From Lytechinus pictus (taxonomy: Eukaryota; Echinodermata; Echinoidea; Temnopleuroida; Toxopneustidae), in assembly GCF_037042905.1 (NCBI RefSeq), contig NC_087251.1:36326501-36390500 (forward strand): DNA of 64,000 bases, in the 5' to 3' direction. Position 1 is the first letter of the stretch. Each line of letters opens with the position of its first letter. The notes under the pieces are model-generated. The model did no database searches and had not been told where the DNA came from. It worked only from the letters and a program-made list of their open reading frames with translations. Shown here in pieces: positions 24,631 to 37,429 of this stretch. The position numbers and the translations under genes are program-made.

Positions 24631-25600
24631 TTTTTGTCTCACCTGCATAGCAGAGTGAGACTATAGGCGCCGCTTTTCCGACGGCGGCGGCGACGGCGAC
24701 GGCGGCGGCGGCGTCAACACCAAATCTTAACCTGAGGTTAAGTTTTTGAAATGACAGCATAACTTAGAAAGTATATGGACCTAGTTCATGAAACTTGGCC
24801 ATAAGGTTAATCAAGTATTACTGAACATCCTGCCTGAGTTTCATGTCACATGACCAAGGTCAAAGGTCATTTAGGGTCAATGAACTTAGACCATGTTGGG
24901 GGAATCAACATCAAAATCTTAACCTAAGGTTAAGTTTTTGAAATGTCATCATAACTTAGAAAATATACGGACCTAGTTCATGAAACTTATACATAAGGTT
25001 AATCAAGTATCACTGAACATCCTGCATGAGTTTCACGTCACATGACCAAGGTCAAAGGTCATTTAGGGTCAATGAACTTTGGCCGAATTGGGGGTATCTG
25101 TTGAATTACCATCATAACTTTGAAAGTTTATGGATCTGATTCATGAAACTTGGACATAATAGTAATCAAGTATTACTGAACATCCTGTGCAAGTTTCAGG
25201 TCACATGATCAAGGTCAAAGGTCATTTAGGGTCAATGAACTTTGGCCAAATTGGGGTATTTGTTGAATTACAGCCATAAATTTGAAAGTGTGTTGGTCTA
25301 GTTCATAAAACTTGGACATAATAGTAATCAAGTATCACTGAACATCCTGTGCGAGTTTCAGGTCACATGATCAAGGTCAAAGGTCATGTAAAGTCAAAGA
25401 ACTTTGGCCACGTTGGGGGTATTTGTTGAATTGCCATCATATCTCTATAAGTGTATTGGTCTAGTTCATAAAACGTGGAAATAAGAGTAACCAAGTATCA
25501 CTGAACATCTTGTGCGAGTTATAGTAGTTTTCAAAATCAGCACTGCTGCTATATTGAATCGCGTGATGCAGGTGAGACGGCCAGAGGCATTCCACTTGTT
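24631..25600 (+). repeat. ~1 kb GTCTCACC element with DR1 arrays, copy 1
   Basis: It starts TTTTTGTCTCACCTGCATAG, continues with a GCC/GGC-rich stretch and has four related inner units of about 160-190 bp. It closes with GATGCAGGTGAGAC and then AGAGGCATTCCACTTGTT. GTCTCACCTGCAT near the left end and ATGCAGGTGAGAC near the right are inverted. Copy 2 at 42782 is nearly identical over the whole length except for the GGC tract. No coding capacity is supported. Confidence 0.85.
24857..25386 (+). promoter_or_regulatory. Four perfect DR1 nuclear-receptor motifs
   Basis: AGGTCAAAGGTCA occurs at 24857, 25049, 25212 and 25374. This is the direct repeat with one-base spacing bound by RXR, HNF4 and COUP-TF class receptors. 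At the first three sites a GGGTCA half-site follows after TTTA, giving DR4 spacing; at the fourth the word is AAGTCA. The motifs are certain; that any receptor binds here is inference. Confidence 0.4.
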
Positions 25601-25619
25601 ATTTGTGAAGGCCCTACTT

Positions 25620-26142
25620 CCCAGGGGGGTACTCAACCACAAAAGTGGTAGGTATGTGCCGCGGGCAAAAAAAAAACGGGGGCTTTGGGACGGGCTTATT
25701 GTAAAACGGAGGGTCCTCGGAACGGGCTTCGGAACTACAAATATTTGTCTTGAAACGGGTCGCCTGCGTGTGAGTGCGTATGCATCCCTATGGAACAAGC
25801 ATATGTGCATGTAGCTATCCCGGCGGCACGGGCGCCGGGTGCGCTCCCGCAGAGGCGATGATCGGACCGTTCTCTGCGGGTCGCTTTTCACCAAAAATAC
25901 AGCTCATTGTAGCAGATCAATGTGGCCGGAACGGCGTAACGAAAAATATGCGAAGCTTTGGAACAGATTTCTTTCTTCTTTCTCGATAAGAAGAAAATGC
26001 TATGCTTTGGATTGGCTTTCTTTGTTCTTTTTCTCAATAAGATAAAAATGCTATGCTTTGGAATGGAAATTTGAGTGTAAAAATGGGGGTCCTCTCCGCA
26101 GCACATACCCACTACGCATTACATACTGAGTGCCTACCCCCC
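25620..26142. repeat. Element with CCCAGGGGGGTACTCA ends and an 11-bp flanking repeat
   Basis: The left end CCAGGGGGGTACTCA and the right end TGAGTGCCTACCCCCC are imperfect inverted repeats. AGGCCCTACTT occurs directly on both sides (25609-25619 and 26143-26153), which looks like a target-site duplication. The core contains a repeated word ATGCTATGCTTTGGA (26000 and 26048). Open frames of up to 142 codons on both strands are overlapping shadows in GC-rich sequence. The left flank abuts the end of the GTCTCACC element. Confidence 0.75.
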
Positions 26143-26612
26143 AGGCCCTACTTGTCTTTTTAGTATCCAAGTTATTACCAAAATCTTGTTTTTTTTCCAT
26201 TCAGTTTACCTGTTAACTCATGTTGGAGAACCAGACAATAAATCCTGATGTTGAAGTTTTTTGCATACATTATGTGAATGAACTAGAATCTGTACATTGG
26301 CAAGGAACTGCACATAATCCAAAGTTCACGCTGTGCGCTGTCTCTTGTTACAGACCTGTAATAAATTGCTTGTTTGCAAACATGCTGAATGTCAACATAA
26401 TCTAAGATTGACTCCAAAATATGTCAACTCCATATTTACACTGCCCTGGTTTTGTGTGAATACTGTGGGATATATTTTTTTGTGGGGGGGGGGGGGGGGT
26501 GGACGTAATGTAATGAACTTCAAGTAAAGTGTAAAGAGTTTTAAGAACAAATTGCATTTATCCACAAAAAAGTAAATCATGTGAATTACTTTGAAAATCA
26601 GTTGATCAACAG

Positions 26613-26690
26613 AGGAGCTCATCAGAGAGAGGGGAGGGGGGAGTGAGGAAGAAGGGGGAGGGGTGGAGATGGAGCAAGGTTGATGCGAAA
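26613..26690. repeat. Purine-rich tract
   Basis: G- and A-rich sequence (GGGGAGGGGGGAGTGAGGAAG and similar, here split by a few pyrimidines) with no coding evidence. The opposite strand gives proline/serine-rich shadow frames. Confidence 0.6.
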
Positions 26691-27034
26691 TAGACACAAC
26701 AAAGGAAATTGAAGAAGATATTTCCCCCATTTTGGCCCTTCCTAGCCATGCACTTGTGAATTTGGTGCATCGGGGTGGGGGGAGGGGTGATATGGCACAA
26801 TATCATCCTCTCCTACATACAAAATTTTAAACTCAAGGGGGGTTCCCCTCCAGGATTGCTACCCTTGTTCCAAGCTATTCATGAAATAAGTGTACATGTC
26901 ATCCTATAATACAGAATGGTTTACTCAGAAATGTGCAGTGTTCACATATTATTTCAGAGGAGATCGGCTGGTAGGAGAAACATTTTCAGAAGTCAAGACC
27001 ACATCTCTGGGCTTTGGCCTGCAGTTGACTCTTC

Positions 27035-27385
27035 ACTGTTTGAAGGCAATAAAGAGGGCATAATATATGTCTTCATTTCTTTGTTCAGTCTATAACTGTT
27101 GAGTGTCATACAAGCCAGACATTCGCAAGGTCATTGTATTTGGATTTATATGGATTAACTGGGAAATCATTAAACAAAAACTCTGAAAAGATGTTTAAAA
27201 AGGTAATTTTTGTGTGATATAGCTTAAATGTACGGAATGTTCTAGTTTGAAGTCAATTAAAGAGGGCATACATGTATCATTATTTCTTCAGTTTTTTGCA
27301 AGGTCATTATGTTTGAATTTTATTTCACTGGGAAAATCTAAACGTTTCCTGGAAAAGTGAATGGAAGAGTAATTTTTGTGTAGCA
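27035..27385 (+). repeat. Diverged tandem duplication, two units
   Basis: Words such as AAAGAGGGCATA, GCAAGGTCATT and GTAATTTTTGTGT recur in the same order at about 27050-27220 and 27260-27390. This indicates an old duplication with a period near 200 bp. No gene is seen. Confidence 0.6.
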
Positions 27386-27765
27386 ATTCTACAAATACAT
27401 CCTTGGCATTGCAATCTTGAGAATAAGCCAACAAAATAGCTTGCTAATCACAATTCTGTTAATAATTATTATAATAATTCATAATTATTCTGATCAGAAT
27501 AATTTTCTGGATCAGAAACGGTGTGATAATTTTAAAACTCTGGGTTGTGAAGATGGCCTACTGATGTCTAGTTTCGGGGTCAATGACCTAGAACTGCTAG
27601 GAGTCATTCTTCATTGTTTATTCATTGGAGGATAACATTACTTTCATCTTAATTGCATTTTGCTGTGGGTTCTGAGAGAGACACCTCAGGCAAACTTTGG
27701 AAAAGGAGGGGATATGATACCAATTATTACTATGCAATTCCCTCTTTTGGGGTTGGGTGAAAATA

Positions 27766-28240
27766 GGTGGTTTCAGACCGCCTCGAAGTTCGTCAATTCC
27801 AGGTATTCTCTGATCGGGAAATTTACCCCGATCAGAAAATACCAGGTATTTTTGGTAATGTGAAAGCAAACTACGCGTAATTTCCCCGAAAGAAAATACC
27901 CGCTAAATAGTAGGTACTTGGCGAAATTCCAAGAACTTTCGCGGGGATTTTTCCAAGGTCGCAGGTATTTTGGCAATGTGAAAGCAAATTACGGGAACTT
28001 TTAGCCCAGCGTGTTGTTGGGCGCGGATGGTGTGGGTGGCTGCTGGGCTAGTGGTTTTGAATCACGCGCCTTGCCTGCTTATTAGACCATACTGCGCATG
28101 CTCCTAACTTCAGGAATTTATCCCGAAGGGTATGTTTCGGGGCGGTGTGAATGCAGGAATAATTAATGGGTATTTTTTAGTCTAAAAATGTTCTCGTAAT
28201 TTAACGGGGATTCTTGTGATCGAGGCGGTTTGAAACCACC
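27766..28240 (-). mobile_element. 475-bp TA-flanked element, copy 2 (inverted)
   Basis: The same family as 23312, in the opposite orientation: it opens GGTGGTTTCAGACCGCCTCG and closes CGAGGCGGTTTGAAACCACC, with TA on both sides. Internal differences, such as GTGTTGTTGGG, show independent decay. Confidence 0.85.
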
Positions 28241-28245
28241 TAATA

Positions 28246-28298
28246 AGAGTAAGAGAGAGGAAAAGAGAGGGTGAGAGAGAGAGAAAGAAAGAGAAAAG
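28246..28298. repeat. GA-rich microsatellite
   Basis: Imperfect GA/GAAA repeats directly after the element copy ending at 28240. Confidence 0.8.
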
Positions 28299-29619
28299 TA
28301 TGAGTTTTTCTAGAGGAACTCATGTTTGATGAATTTTATTGATGATTTTTTCATTTGGCAGTAAAAGGATAATATTACCGATCATTATCATAAAAAATAT
28401 TGTTCTTGGTCAAGCATTTTTTTTTGGATAGACTGTTCAGGCTAGATTTTTGCAATCGATAGTGTCATATTGCCCTTTTACTTGCCGAACAACATAAAGT
28501 AAAAAAAAAATATAGCCTACTAGATTCTTTGAAATTTATAATTTTTTCATAAAACACAAATTATATCATTCATCATTATAAAAAAAACTTAAAAAGTCAG
28601 AACCTTCAATATCTTTCATAACATTTATACCTCTTTCAAGCACTTCTGAAAATAATTTGACCCCCCTGAATCCAATTTTCAAAACTTCTCCAAGATATTG
28701 TGAGAAAGTTGTCAAATATATACCAGTAAATCATATCTTATTTGATATGCTTGACAGAATTACCCTTTTACCTGTGTAGATCTACACCACTCCCAGGGGT
28801 ACTGTACCTGGCTTTTTCGTCTTAACCTCAGTACCAATTTATGTCTGATGGGGGAAGGTGAAGTTAATTTGTACCCCTTGCCCTAAGGCATTACCAAACC
28901 ATTAACAGCTGTTATAATCCATATCGGATCCTAAATTGAGGATTATGGGCCCAATTTACTCCTGCAGAAGCCACCTGTGAAAGTCGATGAAAAAAAAAAG
29001 TTGAAGAAAAATGTAAGTAAACTTGAGAAAAAATATGATATCAGATATATTTGAAATAGTGCATTTCATTTTCGGGAGTTAAATTGGGAATGAAGGGACT
29101 CTTTTTTTTAAATGTCAATACTGAAATCATTTTTCAAGATTTCATTTCAATACTTTAATTTCAACAATGAAAGTGAATAGTTAATTAGAAAATAAATGAC
29201 TATTCGCTGATGCTGAAATTGAATTCTGAATCAGGGTAGTATGAAATTTCAATGAGTTTATTACCTAAACTCACAAAAGCTTTCTTCACATTGCTTAGCA
29301 AAACATTCAACAGATAACGCCAAAATGTATATGAGTGGCCGTTACTCGTTAGTGCCAAAATAAGTAAAATTTGTCAAAAAATAAACAATATGAATCACTT
29401 TGTGAACAAGGAAGCGGATAATTGATAAACTTTGTCAAGCTCAATACCAGTATATTAAAAATCAATTTATAAAACAACATTTTATTTTTCAAATTTTTAA
29501 TTGATTTTGCCCTAAAATTCTGTCCATAATTTGATTTTTAGTGTTGGCTTCAAGTTTGCTCCATAATAAATAGAACGCAATAGATTTTTTGGGGGGGATT
29601 TTGTACCATAAATGCAAGT

Positions 29620-29985
29620 TGGGACTACTGAATTATTGTTTGTCAATATGGATACTTAAAAATCCCCTTTTGTTAAGTAAATAGTAGGAACAAAATATAA
29701 TAAATAGAGTTGTTTTTCAGACAAAGCAATAACATGTTTTTGTATCTGGATTTTTTTTTGTGTGTGAACAGAACTTTCAATTCTTTTCTCTTGTAACTTA
29801 TCATATTTTTTACGATATATTTATCGTGCTCAAATACAACCATTGATTTATTGTTTGCCAATGTGGATACTTAAATATGTACAGATTATATCATTTGGTG
29901 AAATGAATAGCAGGGCTAAAATATTAGGTTCTTTGAGATAATCATAAAGCAATAACATGTTTGGTGTAAGGATATTTTTCCTCAT
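29620..29985 (+). repeat. Diverged tandem duplication, ~220 bp period
   Basis: TATTGTTTG then CAAT(A/G)TGGATACTTAAA occurs at about 29635 and again at about 29850. AAAGCAATAACATGTTT follows in both units (about 29724 and 29946). The duplication is old and there is no gene. Confidence 0.6.
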
Positions 29986-31872
29986 AGAATGGTGGTGTAA
30001 ATTTGTGAACCATGATTTGCCTAGAGGGCTCGAGCATTTATCAAATAGGAAAATCTAATAATGCTACGTACTGTTGATGAAGAGAGTACAAGGCACTTCA
30101 AAGAGCGGATAATTTTGAGGCGGTGAAACATGATTTCTAGTGATTATTTTTCAGGGCAAGTTGGTCAATGCGAACCCTTCTTGATTTGTTCCTGAATGGG
30201 GTGTGTGGGGTGGTCATGACTTTGAGTGATGGAAGCAGAAGGGGTACTCCCTGCCATGAACGAATTGTTCCCCTTAAATTTGACCCCCAAACCAACAAAA
30301 ATACCAAGTACCGCACAAATTGCATTTTCTTGCATTCAGTTTTCTGATTGAAAATTTGATTCGTGAGAGAGTCAAATTCATGAAGGCTGAGGAGGGGGGG
30401 GGGGGGGTGGGGGTAGTGGCTGAACCTGTATATTTCTGAAGTTTGCGAAATGTTGAGGATATGATAGGGAACTCAACACCACTACATTATGGAAATAGGT
30501 CTTTTGATTAGGTGTAGAGTAGATTTTGATTTTTTTTTCTCTATTGGTACCTGTTTATGATTGCATCCCCACTCTTTGTATACCTCGCTTTAATTTAAGA
30601 ATTTTGAATAATTAATCTTAGAGATCTGATTGGTTGAAAGTTTATTCATAATGATTTCAGGGTCAAAGAGCTATGTCCATTGTACTGGATAACTGGCAGC
30701 ATTGGCAGCGACGACACACCCTGCAAATATGAGTCAGGATGCTATACAGTGTACTGGAGCGATCAAAGAAATTCAGGCATCTTCCCAGTGGAAATTCTTT
30801 TGTGATATTTCTAAATACAATATATGTAGACTGCTTGGGCATTCAGAGTTTTTGCACATAGATGTAGGTGCAACTCTTGGCTTGTGAGTGTTCTACCTGT
30901 TCTTACAAGCCCCCTCCACTCATAACGAACCAATTTTACCCCCCTGCCCCCTCCCCGGCCCCCTCCCCGGCCCCTGTCTCAGCCTATGTAGGTCTGGAGC
31001 TTGCAATGAGTTTTGATAGCTTCTGGTAAAAATAGAGTATATGGACCTTAGAATTTGAATAACAATAGAAAAAATATCCAAGTGGGTGAGAATGTGTCTT
31101 GTATGGACTTTGTTTAGCCTGTTTGTCTAGAGAGATAAATATGTTCATCTAGATATTCAGATATTATCATTGCTCCCATGTGTAGCTATAACTAATATAA
31201 CTAATACTAATATACTAATCAAATGCGTTGGACATTGCATGCAGGTGTATTACATTTATTTTAGGAGCACAAGTGTGTGCAGACCTTCCAGATTTTAATT
31301 CTTTTAATCTTAAAAAAGATTTATTTCAAAATATACCCAAACTTTATGAGAAAATATATTTTTGATCTGCCGATCTATAGCAAAGACAAAATGCTTTTTA
31401 CTGAGCCAAGTAGAGAATCTTTCTAGTGAATGAAATTACTTGCCTTATTCCCATGCAATCAGATGCAGTGCAGATATTTAAAGTGTGAGTTCTACTCACC
31501 AACACCCCCCCCCCCCCAAAAAAAAAAAAGATGTAAAAAATACACAACAGTATTCCATTTAATGATTTTTAACTTGGGGAATGTAGTAAAATGAAAGTAT
31601 TTTTTATATAAAGTAAGTGATGCATTCAAATTAATTTGTAGATGGTATTTTAGATGTGTAAAAGAGTCTTTTATTTTAAAAGGTTGGACTTTCATTGAAT
31701 ACCTGGACCCAAGCGATAGAAGATACTTGGTGAATTAAAATGATGTCTTGAAAATTCATATCATCATGGTTAGAAACGTTTTATTTTCAAGGCCATTTTT
31801 ATTGTCTTTCTTTTCAACTGTTACATGTCCTTTCTATTTTCTTACTGCCGATTCCCCAAATGAATTTTTGAG

Positions 31873-31957
31873 GCCCTGTTTCATAAAACCTGTTGTAATA
31901 ACGAATTTGCGAAAAAAAATGTGCATTTGTTATGATAACAAGATTTATGAAACTGCA
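31873..31957. repeat. Small MITE, GCCCTGTTTCATAAAAC ends
   Basis: GCCCTGTTTCATAAAACCTG at the left faces ATTTATGAAACTGC at the right, and TTGTAATAACGAA faces TTTGTTATGATAA. It is about 85 bp long and belongs to the general TTTCATAAA-ended type also seen at 41548 and 62606. Confidence 0.65.
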
Positions 31958-32249
31958 CCAAGTTCTATTTTCATCCTTACACCACAGTGAATAATTTAAC
32001 AGTCATTGTCACTTCTGTTTCAAATGAGATCAACCCATAACTTGTTCATTCGCTGTCCCAGACAATCTGTATATCCATGCTCATTCATGGGTTTTGTAAA
32101 GTGACTTTTGAACCAGCGAAAACTACAAACTTCTGTTTCATGTTGTTGACATACCCTACCTGTTTGCATATGAGATTCATAAAGCTATGGATTGAAGTCC
32201 GGTCACACAAATGATCTAAACGTTTTGGGGGTGTTGGGTGCTTCATGGG

Positions 32250-32661
32250 CCCGTTCTCACTATCGTCCTAAAACTAGTTTACTGGAAAGTAGTTTAGTGG
32301 AAACTAGTTTAACATGTAATGAGAGTGCTCTAAGCGGTCTTGGAAGTGATCTTCCAAACTAGTTTAGAAACCGCATCGCGATGTAGTTTTCAAGATTGTT
32401 TTGCCGCGTTAAACTGGTTTTAGCGTAAGTGAGGGCACAACCGTCCACACATGTCTATGCTGTAGTTTCAAATTTCACGCAAAACATACCGCCCCTCTGA
32501 GAGCGTTCCTGTAGCAACAAGACTGCTTTTCGTTAATGGGTACTTGGAAACCACTTTTGGGTGATCAGATGGGAATGCCAGCAAAGCGATCTTCCAAACT
32601 GGTTTCCCCGAACCGGTTTCCAGTAAACTACGGTAGTTTTAGAAAGTATAATGAGAACGGG
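32250..32661. repeat. 412-bp TIR element, CCCGTTCTCA ends
   Basis: The left end CCCGTTCTCACTATCG leads into TAAAACTAGTTTACTGGAAA. The right end is the inverted TTTCCAGTAAACTACGG, then TTTTAGAAAGTATAATGAGAACGGG split by small changes. Inner AACTAGTTT/AAACTGGTTT words recur. A half copy is at 17713. ATTGA(A/T)G, then GGTCACACAAATGATCTAAA lies both before (32195) and after (32680) the element. This may be an older direct repeat into which it inserted. Confidence 0.8.
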
Positions 32662-32876
32662 GTCTCTGAGATTGATGCCAGGTCACACAAATGATCTAAA
32701 TGGTGTATACTATCCCAACTGGTGACCTGGCACATGAAATGATTTATTTAAACTTCTCTGATACCGAAAAAAGAGATTGGGAATGATGTGATATTGTATG
32801 GTGACAGGGTGATATATGAGGGCAGACACTGAGCAAAAGATATTGAGAGCATTTCTATGAATACAGTGCTGCTAAT

Positions 32877-33027
32877 ACCTTGGTCACATTTGATCTACGG
32901 CGAGTCGATAACAGCCGTTTTATTCATTTTTATTCAAACCACCTATATTTAGCTGGTACAAGAAATGTTAAAACGGCTGTTTTCGACTCGCCGTATGGCC
33001 GCCGTAAAGCAAATGTGACCAAGCTAT
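32877..33027. repeat. Fold-back MITE, TACCTTGGTCACATTTG ends
   Basis: The arms TACCTTGGTCACATTTG and CAAATGTGACCAAGCTATA are inverted, and the inner arms pair ACGGCGAGTCGATAACAGCCG with its inverted near-copy around 32970. The right arm has an extra piece (GGCCGCCGT). Confidence 0.8.
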
Positions 33028-34337
33028 AAACAGTTAGTGAACCCCACCAGAAAATGAACATATTTTAAGTGTTCTAGATATTTAACTCATTGTATATTTA
33101 GGTGATAAAATGTTACATGCAATATAGTTTGTTTCTCTGGGCTTGCTGAACATTGTAGTGTTGTTGTCTACATTCAACACTCAGCATGAAAGAGTGCATT
33201 TTGTGGTAGGGTTCACCAACTTTTGAGCACAGCTGTAGTTTGGTTAGATTTTTGTAGCAATACATCTCATAACATAAACGGACTGAGAGATACCGTAGTG
33301 AATCAAACAAAAATTTTTTTTAGTACTATCTTAAGATTTATAAGTTTTTGTTAGATTTACTATCGTACACATGCTTTTTATTTGGTAAGATACCAATTGC
33401 AACAGCATTTTGGACCCACCTCCCCCATTAAAAGGAGAAAACGACAATTTATACTTGATTTTATATTGTGCAAAGCGATATGCTTTGTATTCAGGGATTT
33501 GTTCAAATTGAAATCAATACACTCTAAAAACACAAAAACATGGAAAAGATGGAAAAGGGCTGAGGAATGACAGTGTCCATTCTTATTAAAAATGATATCA
33601 CTCCTCTGCCTTTTACAAGGGTGATTTACCCCTCTCCATCCTATCATTCTTTATAGTGTATCTGAAAACTTATTTTTCTGAATATGGCTAATAATAAATA
33701 TAGAGAATGGATCCATTATTTCTATTGTGTGACAAACTTTTCTAGCCTTACTCTGTAATTTGTTGATGACCTAGATAAACAAGAATATTCTATTCTGCAG
33801 AATTTAAATAAATATTAAGAAACTGCTTAATGAATTGCCATTTAAACAGAAATTTGATATAGGCTTTTTTTTTACTTCTCAGAAAATCTGCATGTATCTT
33901 TTTCACGAAGAGGGAGTTTCAATGCAGTTTAAATCAAAAGCTGGTCCAATTTTTGTCAAAGGGGTAAGCCAGTACTCCTTTGTGCAGTATCTGCCTATTT
34001 TCCTCAGGCACGTAGAGTTGGATGCAATCAAAGAATCCAACTCAATCAAAGAACGAAAGAATTGCCCTTTTGGTGACTTTTTCCAAAGTGACTTTGTCTG
34101 AAAGAGAAAAGAAGAAAATGCTTAATTGTAGAGCTGCTTAGGACCTGAGGATCGGAAACAAAGGCATTGTTACCCAAGGGGTACATGAAATGCACCCATA
34201 CATGTGTGAAACAGGTGCCATTGGAGGGCAAAGTCAGTTGCAGCCTGTTCAGATATAAAATGTTTATTCCAAACTAAATGAATAAACGTTGATTTGAATA
34301 TGGAAATAAATGATTGAATTTTAAAAAGTGGGTGCCA

Positions 34338-35088
34338 TTAACCCTCTAGCACCTACAGAGTCCTATGCATAATGGCAATTACTCACTGGAGGAAACAATA
34401 AAACTGGTAATAAGTAGGCATTGTTCCAAACAAATTGAAATATTTTTTTATAAATTTACTTTTGTTCATTACAAGTTATATTTATTTTGTAGCATAGGAC
34501 CTGTTGAATAGAATGGTACATAACAAAGTTCAATCAGATGTACGAATATTGACCTTTGACAATCGTTTGCAGAGCGAGAAGAAAAAAAAACAAAAGTTCG
34601 GGTTTCAGCCGCCCCAGTCCCACGCCTTCAAAAAAATGTAAAGTATCACTGACAGAATACTAAAGTTTTCGCCAGATCTTGAATCAAATATGTCAATTAT
34701 TAATTCCAACACACATCTAGATGTCACTCTGTGTGATATCCAACGTTTTGATGAACATATAGCAAGGCCCGAGCTTCTTCGGCGAAGTAAGTGGTTTTCC
34801 GAGACATGGACGCAGCCATCTTTGCTGAGATCGACTGCGCAACAGTCTGGAACTTGCTACACACCGATGCATGTCAATCGGTTTTTCTCTATTATACTCA
34901 ATAGGAGCATACACTTTTCTATGCAGATCTATGTAGCAGCCAACCTATACGGTATGCACACGCAATATATCCACGGTAAATCATAGACAAGAGATACTAT
35001 AGCGCAAAGAAAACGTACGGGCGGTTAAGGGCGGTTCAGTGTGTAATAGGAAGGGCGGTCTCGGGCGGTTCAGGTGCTAAAGGGTTAA
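34338..35088. repeat. 0.75 kb element, TTAACCCTCTAGCACCT ends
   Basis: The left end TTAACCCTCTAGCACCT is matched by AGGTGCTAAAGGGTTAA at the right. The core has short GGGCGGTT repeats near the right end (35017-35072) and open frames of 65 and 98 codons on opposite strands. They overlap each other, so neither is supported as a gene. TTAA is part of the termini, but I cannot confirm a duplicated target. Confidence 0.7.
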
Positions 35089-35598
35089 AGGTGCTTGGGT
35101 CTGTCCGTTTGCCATGCTAAGAAGTCTCAAAGTGCAGCCTTTTCTGCTGCTCAGACCATTCTGCGCATATATAGTAATAATTAAAAAAACCTTACCTCTG
35201 GAAGTGTGTGGTTCAGTTGGGTTTGAACCAGTTGAAGGTAAACCTGTTTTGTATAAACCAGTTTAACGTGTGAAAAGCACTTTTAGAAGCGATCTCAAGA
35301 GGTCTTGTAACTGAGCTGGTACAGAAACTGACCTCACAAGACCACTTTGGCTTGTTCAACCAGTCTAATCAGGATTAGATCAGACAAAACTTTGCTCTGG
35401 AAGTTATCTTCACCTGCAAGTTCTGCAGTTTGTGCAAATTGCCTGTGCTTTTTAGTACACTTTGCAATGCAAGCAGCTCAAAACGGTTTCAAATTTTTGT
35501 GAGGAACATTCCATCTCACTGAGAATGTTCGTATATAAATACCCAGTTCTGAAGGTTTTGATGTGAATGCTCATGAAGTGATATTCTAAATTTCTTCC

Positions 35599-36157
35599 TT
35601 AAAGGACAAGTCCACCCCAGCAAAAACTTGATTTTAATAAAAAGAGAATAATCCAACAAGCATTACACTGAAAATTTCATCAAAATCGGATGAAAAATAA
35701 GAAAGTTATGACATTTTAAAGTTTCGCTTAATTTCACAAAACAGTTATATGCACATCCCTGTCGTTAGGCAAATGAGGGGATTGATGACATCACTCACTA
35801 TTTCTTTTGCATTTTATCATATGAAATGTGAAATATTCTAATTTTCTCCCCATTGTCCTATGAAACAAAGTTTTATATCTCCCTGAACATGTGGAATTAC
35901 CATTGTTTAACATTTTATGGTTCAATCAAGTTGGTCCTTTTTGTCGAATCTGTAAAAATTGAAATGTTGTGTAATTCAAACAGTAAAAAAAAAATAGTGA
36001 GTGAGGGACATCATAGACTCAGCCATTTGCATGTGACTAAATTGTGCATATATAACTATTTTACATCCGATTTTTATGAAATTTTCAGCATTGTGCTTGT
36101 CTAATTTTTCTCTAGTGATTCAAATCAACATTTTTCTGGGGTGGACTTGAACTTTAA
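35599..36157. repeat. 0.56 kb TIR element, TTAAAGGACAAGTCCACCCC ends
   Basis: The left end TTAAAGGACAAGTCCACCCC faces GGGGTGGACTTGAACTTTAA at the right. Longer arms pair AAAACTTGATTTTAAT with ATTCAAATCAACATTTTT, and GAAAATTTCATCAAAATCGG with its counterpart near 36068. No coding frame is supported. I recall this type of end as common in echinoderm genomes, but that is memory, not a search. Confidence 0.85.
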
Positions 36158-36373
36158 GTGGGTTTAATAGGGAAGGCATATAAATATGTAGGTGGGTATA
36201 ATCAACAAGCCTATTGCCGCTAGCCAATTCACATCCTTGAAACAGTTGTGTGATTACAGGCAGAAACGTCATATATCATTGGAGTAAGGGAAAGTTTCTC
36301 CACTGCATGGGGCAAAAGAAAATAGGGGTACCCAGGACCAAAATCCAGTTAAAACCAATTAGGGCAAAACCAA

Positions 36374-36401
36374 TTGAAACCAGTTGGCCAACTGGTTTCA
36401 A
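36374..36401. repeat. 28-bp perfect palindrome
   Basis: TTGAAACCAGTTGG is followed directly by its exact complement, with no spacer. It lies at the outer part of the left block of the fold-back element. Confidence 0.95.
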
Positions 36402-37429
36402 TAGGGAAATTGGAACAACTGGTTCCAATTGAAAACCAGTTGCCAATTGGTTCCAGTTAAAAACCAATTGAAAACCAGTTGCCAATTGGTTCCAGTTAAA
36501 ACCAATTGGGCAACTGGAACCAGTTGGCAATTGTTGTCAATTGGTTCCAGTTGTTCCAATTTCCCTATTAAAACCAATTGAATCCAATTGGAGGCAACTG
36601 GTTTCAATTGGTTCCAGTTGAAACCAATTGGAGGCAACTGGTTTCAACTGGAACCAGTTGAAACCAATTGGTTTCCAACTGGATCCGATTGGAACTTCCA
36701 GTTGGAACGAACTTAATTAGTTACAAATTAATTAGCATTTGCACTAACTATTTCTCATGCCAACACAGAAGCAGTGTTATATGTCTATTAATACCAATGT
36801 AAAGGGCATTGATAAAATACAGACTTTCATGTGTATATATTTATATGGAAGATCTTCAAATATATGTACTTTTATTTGATGTAATTTGGTAACAGTTAGT
36901 GGTGTCCTAATTATCCTTTAATCTGTTTTAATTATAATCTATAACATTTATGAACATGGTTTTCACTGCTAAGTATTCTAAATACTAATCTTTAAAAAGT
37001 GTGGTACTTGAAATTGTAAAGAATTAAATAGATACATTGTTAATGATGATTAATCTCATAAAACATTAATCTGTGCACACTGGCAAATAATATGCAAATT
37101 AACTGGTTTCAATTGGATCCAGTTGGGTAACTGGAAAATTTCCAATTGGAAACCAATTGGAAATAATTTCCAGTTACCCAACTGGTTCCAATTAGAATTC
37201 ATTTCCAGTTACCCATCTTTCCAGTTAGAAGTCATCTCAGTTACCCAATTGGTACCAGTTAGGATTTCCAGTTACACAACTGAATGGTTCAAGTTAGGAT
37301 TTCCAGTTACCCAACTGGTTCCAGTTAGAAATCATTTCCAGTTGGAAGTCATTTCCAGTTACCCAACTGGTTCCAGTTAGAAATCATTTCCAGTTGGAAG
37401 TCCTTTCCAGTTACCCAACTGGTTCCAGT

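Noticed and set aside
25466-25894. 142-codon minus-strand frame
   Set aside because: It crosses the end of one element and half of another, with no motif; GC-rich sequence has few stops.
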